A DNA stretch of 64,000 nt from NCBI RefSeq assembly GCF_002441655.1, contig NZ_JXJU01000006.1:1-64000 (forward strand), in the 5' to 3' direction. Positions 1 through 9,286 of this stretch are shown piece after piece; the first letter of the stretch is position 1; each line of letters begins with the position of its first letter. The stretch is from Lactococcus fujiensis JCM 16395 (GTDB lineage: Bacteria > Bacillota > Bacilli > Lactobacillales > Streptococcaceae). A model generated the notes under the pieces. It did no database searches. It was not told the origin of the DNA and worked only from the letters and a program-made list of their open reading frames with translations. Both the position numbers and the translations under genes were made by a program.

Positions 1-130
1 TAAAACTAGGACTTTCTACTTTTCCTAAAAGTATTTTAGAGATGTACTGTTGTTTTACTCCAACTAGCTCAGCTAGTTTATTTTGTGATATGTTTTTTTC
101 TTGCATTTTGTGGATAATTATTTCTTTCAT
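1..130 (-). CDS. XRE-family HTH protein, partial at left edge
   Basis: A reading frame starts at an ATG at 130-128 on the minus strand, 4-10 bases after a strong GGAGGGG ribosome binding site, and runs off the window start without a stop. The roughly 43 visible residues form a helix-turn-helix: ISQNKLAELVGVKQQYISKIL is the usual pattern of XRE/Cro repressors (helix 2, turn, recognition helix). It lies in the prophage-like region, divergent from the small gene at 276-500. It could be a second phage regulator or the regulator of a moron cassette; the C-terminal part is not in the window. Confidence 0.7.
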   Translation of the reverse strand, partial: MKEIIIHKMQEKNISQNKLAELVGVKQQYISKILLGKVESPSF

Positions 131-275
131 TTCCCCTCCTTGACACTATATGTAGTTGTGGATAAAGTTATTAACAACTATATGATGTATTTTCTCAGTA
201 ATTATGCTATAATAATTTATGAATGAAATACCGCGGCTACGGATTTATTCAAAATATTATAGAAAGGAGAATATA
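131..275 (+). promoter_or_regulatory. Divergent control region with ACTATATG repeats and promoter
   Basis: The gap between the XRE gene and the 276-500 gene has two copies of ACTATATG (in 144-200) flanking an inverted pair TAGTTGT/ACAACTA, which looks like an operator. A TATAAT at 208-213 with an extended TGC just upstream is a good -10 for the rightward small gene. Operator function is inferred from the symmetry and from the neighbouring HTH gene. Confidence 0.45.
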
Positions 276-500
276 ATGTATAATCTTATGATTCATTTGA
301 AAAACCAAGAAGAAATTACTGTTAATGAATTCAAAGAATTAACAATATGTCAAGCAGGAAAAAGTAAAACATTCAACACTGATTTTTCATCAATCATTAT
401 TATTAATTCATTAACTTACAACTTCAAAGGTTCTGTACAAGTATCTATGAACGGTTCAGAGATTTCTTACCTATCTCTTTATGAAGTTAAATCTGATTAA
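276..500 (+). CDS. Small phage-region protein of unknown function
   Basis: A 74-residue protein starting at the ATG at 276, chosen over an upstream in-frame ATG at 219 because AAAGGAG lies at the right distance before 276. It has a polar first half and a run of beta-prone residues (SIIIINSLTYNF); I see no known domain. Its end overlaps by 14 bases the end of a convergent small gene on the other strand. AT-rich like the rest of the element. It may be a cargo gene of the prophage, because it runs against the early operon. Function unknown. Confidence 0.55.
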   Translation: MYNLMIHLKNQEEITVNEFKELTICQAGKSKTFNTDFSSIIIINSLTYNFKGSVQVSMNGSEISYLSLYEVKSD

Positions 501-615
501 CTCTACTAATTTTTAATAGTTCAGTAATGGCTGCAACCATTTCTGGACTATTTTTTGTTTCGTCAAGTTGTAGTACTTCGATTGAAAATTTTGTAATTGC
601 TTCTGCTAATGTCAT
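487..615 (-). CDS. Small 42-residue ORF at end of early operon
   Basis: An ATG at 615-613 follows AAGGAGAAAG at good spacing and opens a 42-residue frame (starts MTLAEAITKF, ends SRVNQI). It lies 20 bases after the antirepressor gene in the same direction, so it would be co-transcribed. The sequence is amphipathic and helix-prone, with no recognised family. Many phage early operons carry such short genes. The coding call rests on the binding site and position only. Confidence 0.5.
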   Translation of the reverse strand: MTLAEAITKFSIEVLQLDETKNSPEMVAAITELLKISRVNQI

Positions 616-635
616 TTCTTTCTCCTTAAAACAGC

Positions 636-1415
636 TCAAGCTGCATCATTTTTTTCAATAGTTGGTAGAATACCTTCTGACTTAAGCACGTTGTAAATGA
701 ATATCCGTCCTTTTTGAGTCCATTTAGTGTTCATTACGACTTTTTCACCACCTTTTTTATAGTTAGGCAAGATTGTTGTATCACTAAACGTGTATCCGTG
801 ATTTTTGTGCTTTGCATACAATAGCCACTGACCGCCGACTTTATGTTGAATTTGTAACTCAAATAGCTTTTTGTTTAGGGCCTGTGCTGTCATACCATAG
901 TCGTCAGCGATTTGACTAATCGTTACAAGTGACTTAGACTTAAGAATGCGATCATAGTAGTCAGCCTTTGGACGACTTTCAGCGACTTGTTGAGATAACA
1001 TCGCTGTTTTTTCTTGCTCTGTTTTAAGTTGCATGGCAAGTTGAATGATGAAGTCTGGACTAGTTAATGTCTTTTCGATGACTTCGCTTGTCATGTACGC
1101 TCCGTGCTTGCGGATTGTTGGGAGTACTTCAATAGCTAGCCAATCTGTGAATTTCTCCGCTACTGCGTTATTAGCCTTGAATGCTAGTTTGTAAACCATA
1201 GGTTCGCTGATGAATGAACCTTTTTTAATTTTCCCAACTCGTTGGGAAAGATATTCATTTACTCTAGACCACCGAACTACTACGTTGCCACTTTTGGCAA
1301 CGGTGGTAAATCCCAATGCTTTTGCAACATCTTCAGCATTGAATAGGTTGTTTTCTCCATCTGTTTTTACAGATAGATTGAATAGTTCATTTTTGAACGT
1401 TTGTAATTGTGTCAT
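636..1415 (-). CDS. Phage antirepressor (BRO-N plus ANT/KilA-C domains)
   Basis: A 259-residue protein. The first ~110 residues match the BRO-N domain (NLFNAEDVAKALGF early, later SEPMVYKLAFKA and WLAIEVLPTIRKHG). Residues ~145-255 match the phage antirepressor C-terminal domain (YYDRILKSKSLVTISQIADDYG, then WLLYAKHKNHGY). Such proteins relieve repressor control during phage induction. The start is supported by AAAGGAAA upstream. It follows the Cro-like and unknown genes in the leftward early operon, the expected place in P335-like lactococcal phages. Fold and order are clear; the antirepressor role is known for the family, not shown here. Confidence 0.85.
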   Translation of the reverse strand: MTQLQTFKNELFNLSVKTDGENNLFNAEDVAKALGFTTVAKSGNVVVRWSRVNEYLSQRVGKIKKGSFISEPMVYKLAFKANNAVAEKFTDWLAIEVLPTIRKHGAYMTSEVIEKTLTSPDFIIQLAMQLKTEQEKTAMLSQQVAESRPKADYYDRILKSKSLVTISQIADDYGMTAQALNKKLFELQIQHKVGGQWLLYAKHKNHGYTFSDTTILPNYKKGGEKVVMNTKWTQKGRIFIYNVLKSEGILPTIEKNDAA

Positions 1416-1428
1416 TTTATTTTTCCTT

Positions 1429-1731
1429 TCATTGTTCGCTAAACGTAAAACTAGGTTTACGAGATAAATTTTTAGTTTGATTTTTCCAAACTAGCCAAGT
1501 GTCAAATGCTTTAAGGTTCGTAACTCTCCCTCGTAAACTCCTATTAAATTTACCGCAAGTGAATTCCTCAAATTCTCTAATTTTGTCTTGAGTGCTACGT
1601 CTTGCCCTTGCCCAGTCTTCTTTGCTTTTAGCCAAAGGATTATAGTATCTCGTTATTGTGTCATCATCTGCGTATGGGCTTTCAAGTTCAACGATTGATT
1701 TAACTTTAACCACTTTTATTTGTTCTACCAT
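1429..1731 (-). CDS. Phage early protein of unknown function
   Basis: About 100 residues from the ATG at 1731, chosen because AAAGGAG lies just upstream; an in-frame ATG at 1758 would overlap the preceding gene. The protein is charged, with a basic middle (RARRSTQDKIREF) and a C-terminal segment LKAFDTWLVWKN that resembles the ends of small phage DNA-binding or excisionase-like proteins. I cannot assign a family. Position between the Cro-like gene and the antirepressor makes it a probable early regulatory protein. Confidence 0.6.
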   Translation of the reverse strand: MVEQIKVVKVKSIVELESPYADDDTITRYYNPLAKSKEDWARARRSTQDKIREFEEFTCGKFNRSLRGRVTNLKAFDTWLVWKNQTKNLSRKPSFTFSEQ

Positions 1732-1744
1732 GCTGTTCTCCTTT

Positions 1745-1975
1745 CTATTCGATATCAAAGTATTTAATAAGAAATGTAATAAGCCATTTTACTGATTGAG
1801 TATACTTACGATTTCCGTTCAATATCGAACTTATATCTGATTTACGAAATTTATAGGGTGGTTCTTTGATGTTTTCGTAAGCCCAAATAACATCTTTATT
1901 TCCTTTTCCCTCTTGTTCCAAATATTCAACAATTTTCTTTCGTTGAGAATCAAAACTTTGTTCCACTTCTGACAT
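1745..1975 (-). CDS. Cro-like / HTH phage regulator
   Basis: A 76-residue basic protein, first gene of the leftward operon, preceded by AGGAGG. Residues 40-60 (YKFRKSDISSILNGNRKYT) look like a recognition helix and wing of a small phage repressor, and the gene lies directly opposite the repressor gene across a shared operator region, the usual place of cro. The HTH pattern is weak. An excisionase is an alternative. Confidence 0.6.
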   Translation of the reverse strand: MSEVEQSFDSQRKKIVEYLEQEGKGNKDVIWAYENIKEPPYKFRKSDISSILNGNRKYTQSVKWLITFLIKYFDIE

Positions 1976-1979
1976 TTTT

Positions 1980-2266
1980 ATCCTCCTATCTTTAAAAAGT
2001 TAGATAAATAGTTAGATTATTTATAATTCGCTATTGACACAAACTATCAAAAAGCGTACAATATAAGCATAAATAAAATACTTAATCGAACGTATATAAC
2101 CGCCTGCAAGCTTGTTAACTAACGTTTTGTGTTAAGGAGTTTTTCTAACTTATTTTCTAACTATTTATCTTACAAATACAATAATACAACTTTTAAATAG
2201 TTTTGTCAACAACAAAACTTACTTTTTAGTAGTTTTTTATTTGTAGGAAACCACGAAAGGGTTGCT
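1980..2266. promoter_or_regulatory. Prophage genetic switch: inverted operators and facing promoters
   Basis: This 290-bp gap separates the leftward early operon from the rightward lysogeny operon. AGATAAATAGTTAGA at 2002-2016 recurs as its exact reverse complement at 2156-2170, and further TTCTAACT halves lie next to the second copy (about 2143-2150). A rightward promoter is TTGACA (2034-2039), 17 bp, TACAAT (2057-2062). A leftward candidate is TTGACA (2209-2204), 17 bp, TATTAT (2186-2181). As drawn, the promoters face each other and their transcripts overlap by about 100 bases. Operator and promoter roles are inferred from sequence. Confidence 0.65.
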
Positions 2267-2611
2267 ATGACTATCTTAGACCGTATAAAAAAACTATCAA
2301 AAAGTCGTGATAAGACCGTAAAAGAAGTTGCGATTGAATTGGGGCTTGGAGAAAACTATCTTTATTCTCTAAAAAATAAAATCCCAAATGGCCAGACTTT
2401 AGAAAAATTGGCCAACTATTTTCATGTGTCAATTGATTACTTACTAGGCCGAGAAGAACCTAAAGAACTGTCAGAACCTATAGACCTTGCAGAACTCATC
2501 AATGATGAGGATGTTGATTGGGATAAATGGGTTTCTTTTGACGGAAAGCCAATTAGCGAAGAAGATAAATTAATATTAAAACGAATTTTTGGAAATCAAT
2601 TAAAAGATTAA
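2267..2611 (+). CDS. Prophage CI-like repressor (XRE HTH)
   Basis: A 114-residue protein. Residues ~5-65 form a clear XRE helix-turn-helix (DKTVKEVAIELGLGENYLYSLKNK) followed by FHVSIDYLLGRE, a typical CI/ImmR ending of the DNA-binding domain. The short acidic C-terminal tail lacks a LexA-type S24 peptidase domain, so it cannot self-cleave like lambda CI. The downstream metallopeptidase gene, only 10 bases away, fits an ImmR/ImmA-like arrangement in which a partner protease removes the repressor. The binding site is modest (GAAAGGG). Confidence 0.8.
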   Translation: MTILDRIKKLSKSRDKTVKEVAIELGLGENYLYSLKNKIPNGQTLEKLANYFHVSIDYLLGREEPKELSEPIDLAELINDEDVDWDKWVSFDGKPISEEDKLILKRIFGNQLKD

Positions 2612-2621
2612 GGAATCTTCT

Positions 2622-3215
2622 ATGAATAAACAGGATTTAATGGAACACCTTTTTTTACAATTTGAAAACCTTGGAATTCAAATAATCAGAAATGATTCTA
2701 TAAATGTCCCTGCAATTGTAAATATAGAAAAAAAACTAATGGCATATAATGGTAAAAAATTGACACCATTTATACTTTCGCATGAAAAGCAGCATGTGTT
2801 TTTTCAAGACATACATCGTGGTGGCGATAATGATGCTTGTAATCCACAAGAAGTAAGAGCAAATAAAAAAGCAATCGAATACCTATGGGACATTTTCTTA
2901 GAAAATGGCGGTGGCTACGATTACTTTAACATTTTTATTGATTTGACTGAATGCCCTTTTTACATGGCTTATGATATTATCTCAAAGCAATATCATGAGC
3001 AAGAAGATGAATTAAATGAAATGGATAGTCTTAGAGATATTGATGATAATGCGCTTCAGAAGTGTATTGAAGAGTATATCAGTACATTAGATGTAGTTGA
3101 TGAAATAAATGTCTATGGTTTTTTAGAAATGTATCATTTAGCTTATAACTTATATGAAAGAGCTGTTGAAATTTTTAGGGAGATTATAGGGGGTTCTCGT
3201 TATCAAGCAATATAA
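2622..3215 (+). CDS. ImmA/IrrE-like metallopeptidase
   Basis: A 197-residue protein with HEKQH in the context FILSHEKQHVFFQ at about residues 55-59, the zinc-binding HExxH motif of the ImmA/IrrE (DUF955) family. In ICEBs1 and related elements this protease cleaves the element's repressor after DNA damage. The gene follows the repressor by 10 bp and precedes the integrase, so all three are probably one lysogeny transcript. The acidic C-terminal half (residues 125-197) has no recognised domain. The repressor as substrate is inferred from neighbourhood. Confidence 0.75.
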   Translation: MNKQDLMEHLFLQFENLGIQIIRNDSINVPAIVNIEKKLMAYNGKKLTPFILSHEKQHVFFQDIHRGGDNDACNPQEVRANKKAIEYLWDIFLENGGGYDYFNIFIDLTECPFYMAYDIISKQYHEQEDELNEMDSLRDIDDNALQKCIEEYISTLDVVDEINVYGFLEMYHLAYNLYERAVEIFREIIGGSRYQAI

Positions 3216-3244
3216 AAAACTACCTAGAAATGGAGGATAAACCA

Positions 3245-4390
3245 ATGTATGTTGAACAAAAGACAAATGGAAAATATCTTTTAAGAGATAAATATAAAGA
3301 CCCTTACACTGGTAAATGGAAATCAGTATCCATAAGTTTAGATAAAAATACCCCTCAGGCCATAAATAAAGCAAGGGGATTACTTCAAGATAAAATAAAT
3401 ATGAAAACGGAAATTGATCCAAAAAACTTAAATTTGTCTTTTGGAGAACTTTACGAAGAATGGTATAAATATTATCAAGTCCAAAACAAACGAACAAGCT
3501 GGATTAAAGTACCTTTTTATATGGATAAACACGTTTTTCCAATAATACACAAGGATATGAAGATTGCAGCTATAGATTCTAGTTTAATTATTAAAGTAAT
3601 TGATCAAATGTACACTTTCGGAGACTATTCACTCAACTATACAAAACAAACTAGGACAACACTTTCAACTATTTTTAATTTTTCTATTGATAAGGGATAC
3701 CTAGAAACAAACCCCGTATCAAAAACTAAAATAATAGTAAAACGTGAAAAAGAAAGACAGCATAGAAAGAAAATAAGTGATAAGTATCTTGAAAAAGAGG
3801 AGTACCAAGCTTTACTTAAAAATCTTTATCTTGACGATAGAAAAAGACTTCAAGCAGTTATGGCAGAATTTTTATTATTGACAGGTTTGCGCTATGGAGA
3901 ATTAATAGCATTACAATGGAAAAACTTTAAAAACACATCAATCTTTATTGAGGGGACGCTCGATTATACTTTGAAGAAACTCTCCGAAGCTGTCAAAACT
4001 TCTACAAAAAATATTAGTTCTGAACGAATTGTGGATTTGCCAAATCGTGCGGTTCAAATTTTAAAGGAACAAAAAGAGTACAATTCATATAAATTTAGTG
4101 TTCTCCCAGAAGACTATATTTTCCTATCAAAGCCAAATGCTCCACTATCGATTCATGCTTTTAATAAATCTTTAAAAGAAGCTGCAAAAGAAGTTGAATT
4201 ACAGAAAAACGTTTCAAGCCACATATTTCGCCATACGCATGTTTCAATCCTAGCAGAGGATAATATACCGCTCAAAGCAATAATGGAGCGCGTGGGACAT
4301 TCTGACGCTAACACAACGCTATCTATATATAACCATGTAACAAAAAAATCGAGAGAACAAATCACTTCGTCTCTCGATAATATTTTTTGA
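3245..4390 (+). CDS. int: Tyrosine-recombinase phage integrase
   Basis: A 381-residue integrase from the ATG at 3245, chosen for the GGAGG 9 bases upstream. The N-terminal ~60 residues resemble an arm-binding domain (KYLLRDKYKDPYTGKWKSVS), residues ~65-165 a SAM-like core-binding domain, and the rest is the catalytic domain. Visible catalytic residues: Arg in TGLRYGELIAL, His and Arg in HIFRHTH, His in VGHSDANTT, nucleophile Tyr in SIYNHV. It would carry out site-specific integration and, with an excisionase, excision. It is the last gene before host DNA and points toward groEL, as expected for an integrase next to its att site. Confidence 0.93.
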   Translation: MYVEQKTNGKYLLRDKYKDPYTGKWKSVSISLDKNTPQAINKARGLLQDKINMKTEIDPKNLNLSFGELYEEWYKYYQVQNKRTSWIKVPFYMDKHVFPIIHKDMKIAAIDSSLIIKVIDQMYTFGDYSLNYTKQTRTTLSTIFNFSIDKGYLETNPVSKTKIIVKREKERQHRKKISDKYLEKEEYQALLKNLYLDDRKRLQAVMAEFLLLTGLRYGELIALQWKNFKNTSIFIEGTLDYTLKKLSEAVKTSTKNISSERIVDLPNRAVQILKEQKEYNSYKFSVLPEDYIFLSKPNAPLSIHAFNKSLKEAAKEVELQKNVSSHIFRHTHVSILAEDNIPLKAIMERVGHSDANTTLSIYNHVTKKSREQITSSLDNIF

Positions 4391-4477
4391 TTTTTTTGCC
4401 CACCTTTTGGACACCAAACGTAAAATAAGATATATTTTAATGCTAGAGCCTTGATAATAAAGGGATTCTATTTTATT
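4391..4477. other. Probable attachment-site junction (attL/attR)
   Basis: The 87 bp between the integrase stop and the groEL stop is the boundary between the element and host DNA. It begins with a T run and TGCCCACC then TTTTGGACACC, and it has no obvious terminator for groEL. The exact core cannot be read, since the partner att site lies outside the window; the core could extend into the last codons of groEL. Confidence 0.4.
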
Positions 4478-6426
<1,949 letters not shown>

Positions 6427-6481
6427 TTGAATATTCCTCCTCTTTTTACAGTAAGCAAGAGTGCATATTATTCACCTCGCT

Positions 6482-6508
6482 TTAGCACTCATTTGTTTAG
6501 AGTGCTAA
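6482..6508 (-). promoter_or_regulatory. CIRCE operator (HrcA) of groESL
   Basis: TTAGCACTC, 9 bases, GAGTGCTAA: a perfect match to the CIRCE inverted repeat bound by the heat-shock repressor HrcA. It lies between the promoter at 6520-6548 and the groES start, so bound HrcA would block transcription and heat stress would release it. Confidence 0.97.
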
Positions 6509-6519
6509 TCTATATGTTT

Positions 6520-6548
6520 ATTTTATCGCGAAGGTCAAAAATAGTCAA
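6520..6548 (-). promoter_or_regulatory. groESL promoter
   Basis: On the minus strand TTGACT (6548-6543), 17 bp, TAAAAT (6525-6520). The start point would fall next to or within the CIRCE element, as in other HrcA-controlled operons. Confidence 0.85.
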
Positions 6549-6587
6549 GAAAAAAACTCAATGATCTTTAACTTTTTCATCAATCCC

Positions 6588-6983
6588 CTAGAACGGTAAT
6601 TCTTCACCTTCTAGAATTAATTCTTCCGTGTTTCGATTGTTTTTTCGTAGGGCAATTGTTGACCTACTTTCTAAAATTTCATATGACGATACGAGGACTT
6701 CTGTCACATAATGTTTTTTATCTTGCTGGTCTATGTATTGCCGGGTTCTTATTTCACCTTCAATACTGATCATTGTTCCTTTTTGTGCATATGAAACAAA
6801 ATTTTCAGCAAGTTTTCCCCAAATTACTATAGAAATAAAGTCGGTCATTCGTTCGCCATTTTCATTTTTAAAGCGGCGATTTACAGCCAATGTGTTCCGG
6901 ATAAAATTCTTGTTATTAGAGGTGTGCGATAATTCGGGGGCTGCCACAATTCGTCCTATTAATACTGTTTTATTCATGTTCAA
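6588..6983 (-). CDS. ssbB: Single-stranded DNA-binding protein, SsbB-like
   Basis: A 131-residue OB-fold SSB: MNMNKTVLIGRIVAAPELSHT at the start, VNRRFKNENGER, FISIVIWGKLAENF, KGTMISIEGEIRTRQY. It lacks the long disordered linker of housekeeping SSB but keeps an acidic tip ending EELPF. The short form next to groESL matches the competence-associated ssbB of streptococci, and its upstream region carries a competence-type promoter shared with comC. It would protect incoming single strands during transformation. Naming it SsbB rather than a second SsbA rests on length, position and promoter. Confidence 0.85.
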   Translation of the reverse strand: MNMNKTVLIGRIVAAPELSHTSNNKNFIRNTLAVNRRFKNENGERMTDFISIVIWGKLAENFVSYAQKGTMISIEGEIRTRQYIDQQDKKHYVTEVLVSSYEILESRSTIALRKNNRNTEELILEGEELPF

Positions 6984-7019
6984 TTCTCCTATCTAGTTGA
7001 AGTTAGCCTTCACTTACTA

Positions 7020-7050
7020 ATACGTAATTAACTCCGTTTTGTCACAAAAA
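7020..7050 (-). promoter_or_regulatory. Competence (ComX-type) promoter of ssbB
   Basis: Reading toward ssbB: TTTTTGTGACAAA (7050-7038), 11 bp, TACGTAT (7026-7020). The same two blocks with the same spacing precede comC at 45040-45070. The second block resembles the streptococcal com-box core TACGAATA. The start point would fall about 27 bases before the ATG, leaving room for the AGGAGAA site. Confidence 0.7.
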
Positions 7051-7051
7051 T

Positions 7052-7072
7052 AAAAAGCTCAGTGAGCCTTTT
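7052..7072 (-). terminator. Terminator after noxE
   Basis: On the minus strand AAAGGCTC, loop ACT, GAGCTTTT, then a T-rich run. It lies just after the noxE stop and directly before the ssbB promoter. Confidence 0.85.
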
Positions 7073-7085
7073 ATATCCGTTTTTA

Positions 7086-8423
7086 TTATTTTGCCTTTAA
7101 GGCAGCCATTGTCATGTAATTATAGGGACTATTAAAATGCGGCAAGAAGAACAAATCAAGTAAGGCTAGCTGGTCTATAGTGACTTGGTCTTGAATAGCG
7201 AGACTGAACATATTGATGTTTCCTGCAATGATTTCACTGTGACTCACCATTTGTGCTCCAACGATACGACGGCTTATTTTTTCGTATACAATACGAATTT
7301 TTACTTTGTCGTTATTTTCATGTAAGAACCAGGCTTTTTGTGAGTCTTCAAAATCTGAATATTCGACATCCAGACCGAATTTTTTTGCGGCTGTGAGAGA
7401 AAGTCCCGTCGAAGTCATGTGCAATCCAAAAATCGAAATTCCATTTGAACCTTGAACACCTGGAGCCGCGATTTCTGTTCCCCCGATATTGTGTCCAGCC
7501 ACAATTCCTGTGCGAATAGCATTGGAAGCAAGTGCAATATACGTTGTTTTTTGAAGGGCATTAGAGAAAATCGTAGCTACATCTCCAACCGCATATACAT
7601 CTGGATCACTAGTGCGTTGATGTTCATCAACTATTATTGCACCGTTAGACGCTAAGTCGAGTACTCCTTTTGCTAAGGCACTATTGGCTCTAAATCCAAT
7701 ACAGTTGATTAACATATCAATGGGATAATTTCCTTTATCCGTTACTAGTTCATTAATTCGTCCATCTTTTCCATTGAAAGCCGTCGCCAATTCACTAAAG
7801 TGCAATTCAATTCCATGATCAGCCAAGTTTTGATCCATTAAATGTGCAAATTCTTTGTCGTAGTATGAGGCAAGTGAAGTTTCCTCGGCGTCAAACAAGA
7901 GGACTTCTTTCCCTCTTCGTCTTGCAGCCTCGGCAATTTCTGTACCAATATAGCCAGCACCAATTACAGCAACACGCTGAACCTCTGCTTTTTCTAGCTC
8001 TTGATCAACAGACTGACCTTCTTGAAAGAGTTTTAAGAAATGGATTCCATCTAAGTCTTTCCCCGGAATATTAGGAATAATCGGGCGAGAACCAGTTGCT
8101 AGGACAAGTTTATCATATGATTCGTTGACTTTTTCACCTGATTTTGTTCTAGCATGAACAATTTTATTAGTATAATCAATGTCTGAAACTTCTGTCTCAG
8201 TCATGATCTTTGCTCCTTTTGCTTCAAAAGCGGCCGGATTTGAATAGAACAATTCATCAGGTCGTTCGATTTGACGTCCCACCCAAATGGCTGTTCCACA
8301 ACCAAGATAACTCATGTTATCATTGCGATCAATCATGACAATTTCATGTCCCTTATATTGATCTAGTAATGTATTTGCCACGGCAATACCAGCATGGTTA
8401 GTGCCAAGAATGACGATTTTCAT
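7086..8423 (-). CDS. noxE: Water-forming NADH oxidase
   Basis: A 445-residue FAD-dependent oxidase of the NADH oxidase/CoA-disulfide reductase family. The first Rossmann fold is GTNHAGIAVANTL, the redox-active cysteine is Cys42 in SYLGCGTA, the NAD fold is AVIGAGYIGTEIAE at ~150, and the FAD site is VYAVGDVA. One redox cysteine is typical of enzymes that reduce O2 fully to water; in lactococci this regenerates NAD+ during aerobic growth and spares pyruvate for acetoin and acetate. Monocistronic between its own promoter and terminator. The Rex-like dyad and cre-like site upstream suggest control by NADH/NAD+ ratio and carbon supply. Confidence 0.93.
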   Translation of the reverse strand: MKIVILGTNHAGIAVANTLLDQYKGHEIVMIDRNDNMSYLGCGTAIWVGRQIERPDELFYSNPAAFEAKGAKIMTETEVSDIDYTNKIVHARTKSGEKVNESYDKLVLATGSRPIIPNIPGKDLDGIHFLKLFQEGQSVDQELEKAEVQRVAVIGAGYIGTEIAEAARRRGKEVLLFDAEETSLASYYDKEFAHLMDQNLADHGIELHFSELATAFNGKDGRINELVTDKGNYPIDMLINCIGFRANSALAKGVLDLASNGAIIVDEHQRTSDPDVYAVGDVATIFSNALQKTTYIALASNAIRTGIVAGHNIGGTEIAAPGVQGSNGISIFGLHMTSTGLSLTAAKKFGLDVEYSDFEDSQKAWFLHENNDKVKIRIVYEKISRRIVGAQMVSHSEIIAGNINMFSLAIQDQVTIDQLALLDLFFLPHFNSPYNYMTMAALKAK

Positions 8424-8477
8424 TGGAAATCTCCTTCTTGTTTGAAAGATAAATGTCTTCTACCTCAAACAGATTGT

Positions 8478-8495
8478 TTGTAAATTAACTTACAA
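8478..8495. promoter_or_regulatory. Rex-like operator at noxE
   Basis: TTGTAAATTAACTTACAA is an inverted repeat that fits the Rex consensus (TTGTGA, six W, TCACAA) at 15 of 18 positions by eye. It overlaps the start point predicted from a weak -10 (TAAACT, 8506-8501), so binding would repress noxE. Confidence 0.5.
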
Positions 8496-8529
8496 AGTTT
8501 AGTTTATCACAATATAAATCCATCTCCAA

Positions 8530-8543
8530 TGAAAGCGCTTGTG
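8530..8543. promoter_or_regulatory. cre-like site upstream of noxE
   Basis: TGAAAGCGCTTGTG keeps the GCGC-centred core of CcpA sites but has three mismatches at one end. It lies upstream of or over the -35 region of noxE. Confidence 0.35.
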
Positions 8544-8579
8544 AAGTTTGTGAATTCACGTACTTATTTACGGGGATAA

Positions 8580-8605
8580 AAAAAAGTACCCTGAGGTACC
8601 CGTTT
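8580..8605 (-). terminator. Terminator after ytpR
   Basis: GTACC, loop CTGA, GGTAC with T runs on both sides, just after the ytpR stop; it ends the DUF4651-trx-arr-ytpR operon. Confidence 0.8.
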
Positions 8606-8612
8606 TTGCTTT

Positions 8613-9239
8613 TTAGTTTTTCCACATTGTTTCTGAATCAAATTTTGAACCTGCCTTTAGTGTCACTGGAAGCCCAATGATTCCACGTACTTGGGGAGCA
8701 TCTGGTAAATTCAATTCTCTCGCTGAACAAAGCATCCCATAGCTTGCAACACCACGGAGTTCTCCAGGGAAAATAAGTGCGCCATTTGGCATCATTGCAC
8801 CTGGTAAGGCTGCAACTGTTTTGAGGCCTTGCTTAGCGTTTGGCGCTCCACAGACAATTTGAACAGGATCCGCGAAACCGACATTCACTTTACATATGTG
8901 CAAGTGATCACTATCTGGATGGTCTTCCATTTCTACAATTTCAGCCACAACAAACTTGGGTTGTTTATCAAGAACCAGAACATCCTCAAAGCCTGCTGTT
9001 TTAACTTGAACATTCAATTTTTCAACGTCTTCCGCAGTTAAACTTACTTGTCCTTCACCTGTTAATTCAGGCAAAATAGATTTTGCTTGAAAAATATTCC
9101 AAGCGACCGTTTCACCTGTAGATTCAAGGAAAACGCGAGCCACTTTACCCTGTCGTTTAAAATTTACTTTCTCTCCATTGTCATCAGCCACGATTAACAT
9201 GAGGACGTCACCAACGTGACTGTTATATATTGCAATCAT
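8613..9239 (-). CDS. ytpR: YtpR family tRNA-binding domain protein
   Basis: A 208-residue protein. The first ~85 residues are the DUF4479-like domain (MIAIYNSHVGDVLMLIV), and residues ~95-200 are an OB-fold tRNA-binding domain as in the N-terminus of PheT (VAEIVEMEDHPDSDHLHICKV, IVCGAPNAKQG, GVASYGMLCSARELNL). The molecular role of YtpR is not established. Last gene of the operon, after a 43-bp gap that contains a perfect inverted repeat. Confidence 0.9.
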   Translation of the reverse strand: MIAIYNSHVGDVLMLIVADDNGEKVNFKRQGKVARVFLESTGETVAWNIFQAKSILPELTGEGQVSLTAEDVEKLNVQVKTAGFEDVLVLDKQPKFVVAEIVEMEDHPDSDHLHICKVNVGFADPVQIVCGAPNAKQGLKTVAALPGAMMPNGALIFPGELRGVASYGMLCSARELNLPDAPQVRGIIGLPVTLKAGSKFDSETMWKN

Positions 9240-9263
9240 TTTACTTAACTCCTATTTGTTTCT

Positions 9264-9286
9264 TTAATTAAGAAATTCTTAATTAA
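9264..9286. repeat. Perfect 11-1-11 inverted repeat between arr and ytpR
   Basis: TTAATTAAGAA, one base, then the exact reverse complement TTCTTAATTAA. The repeat covers the arr stop codon and lies about 25-45 bases before ytpR. In RNA it would be a weak AT-rich hairpin without a clean U tract; in DNA it could be an operator. Confidence 0.7.

Noticed and set aside
8547-8558. Second Rex-like site TTGTGAATTCAC
   Set aside because: The central palindrome is only 10 bp and the outer bases do not complete the 18-bp Rex box.
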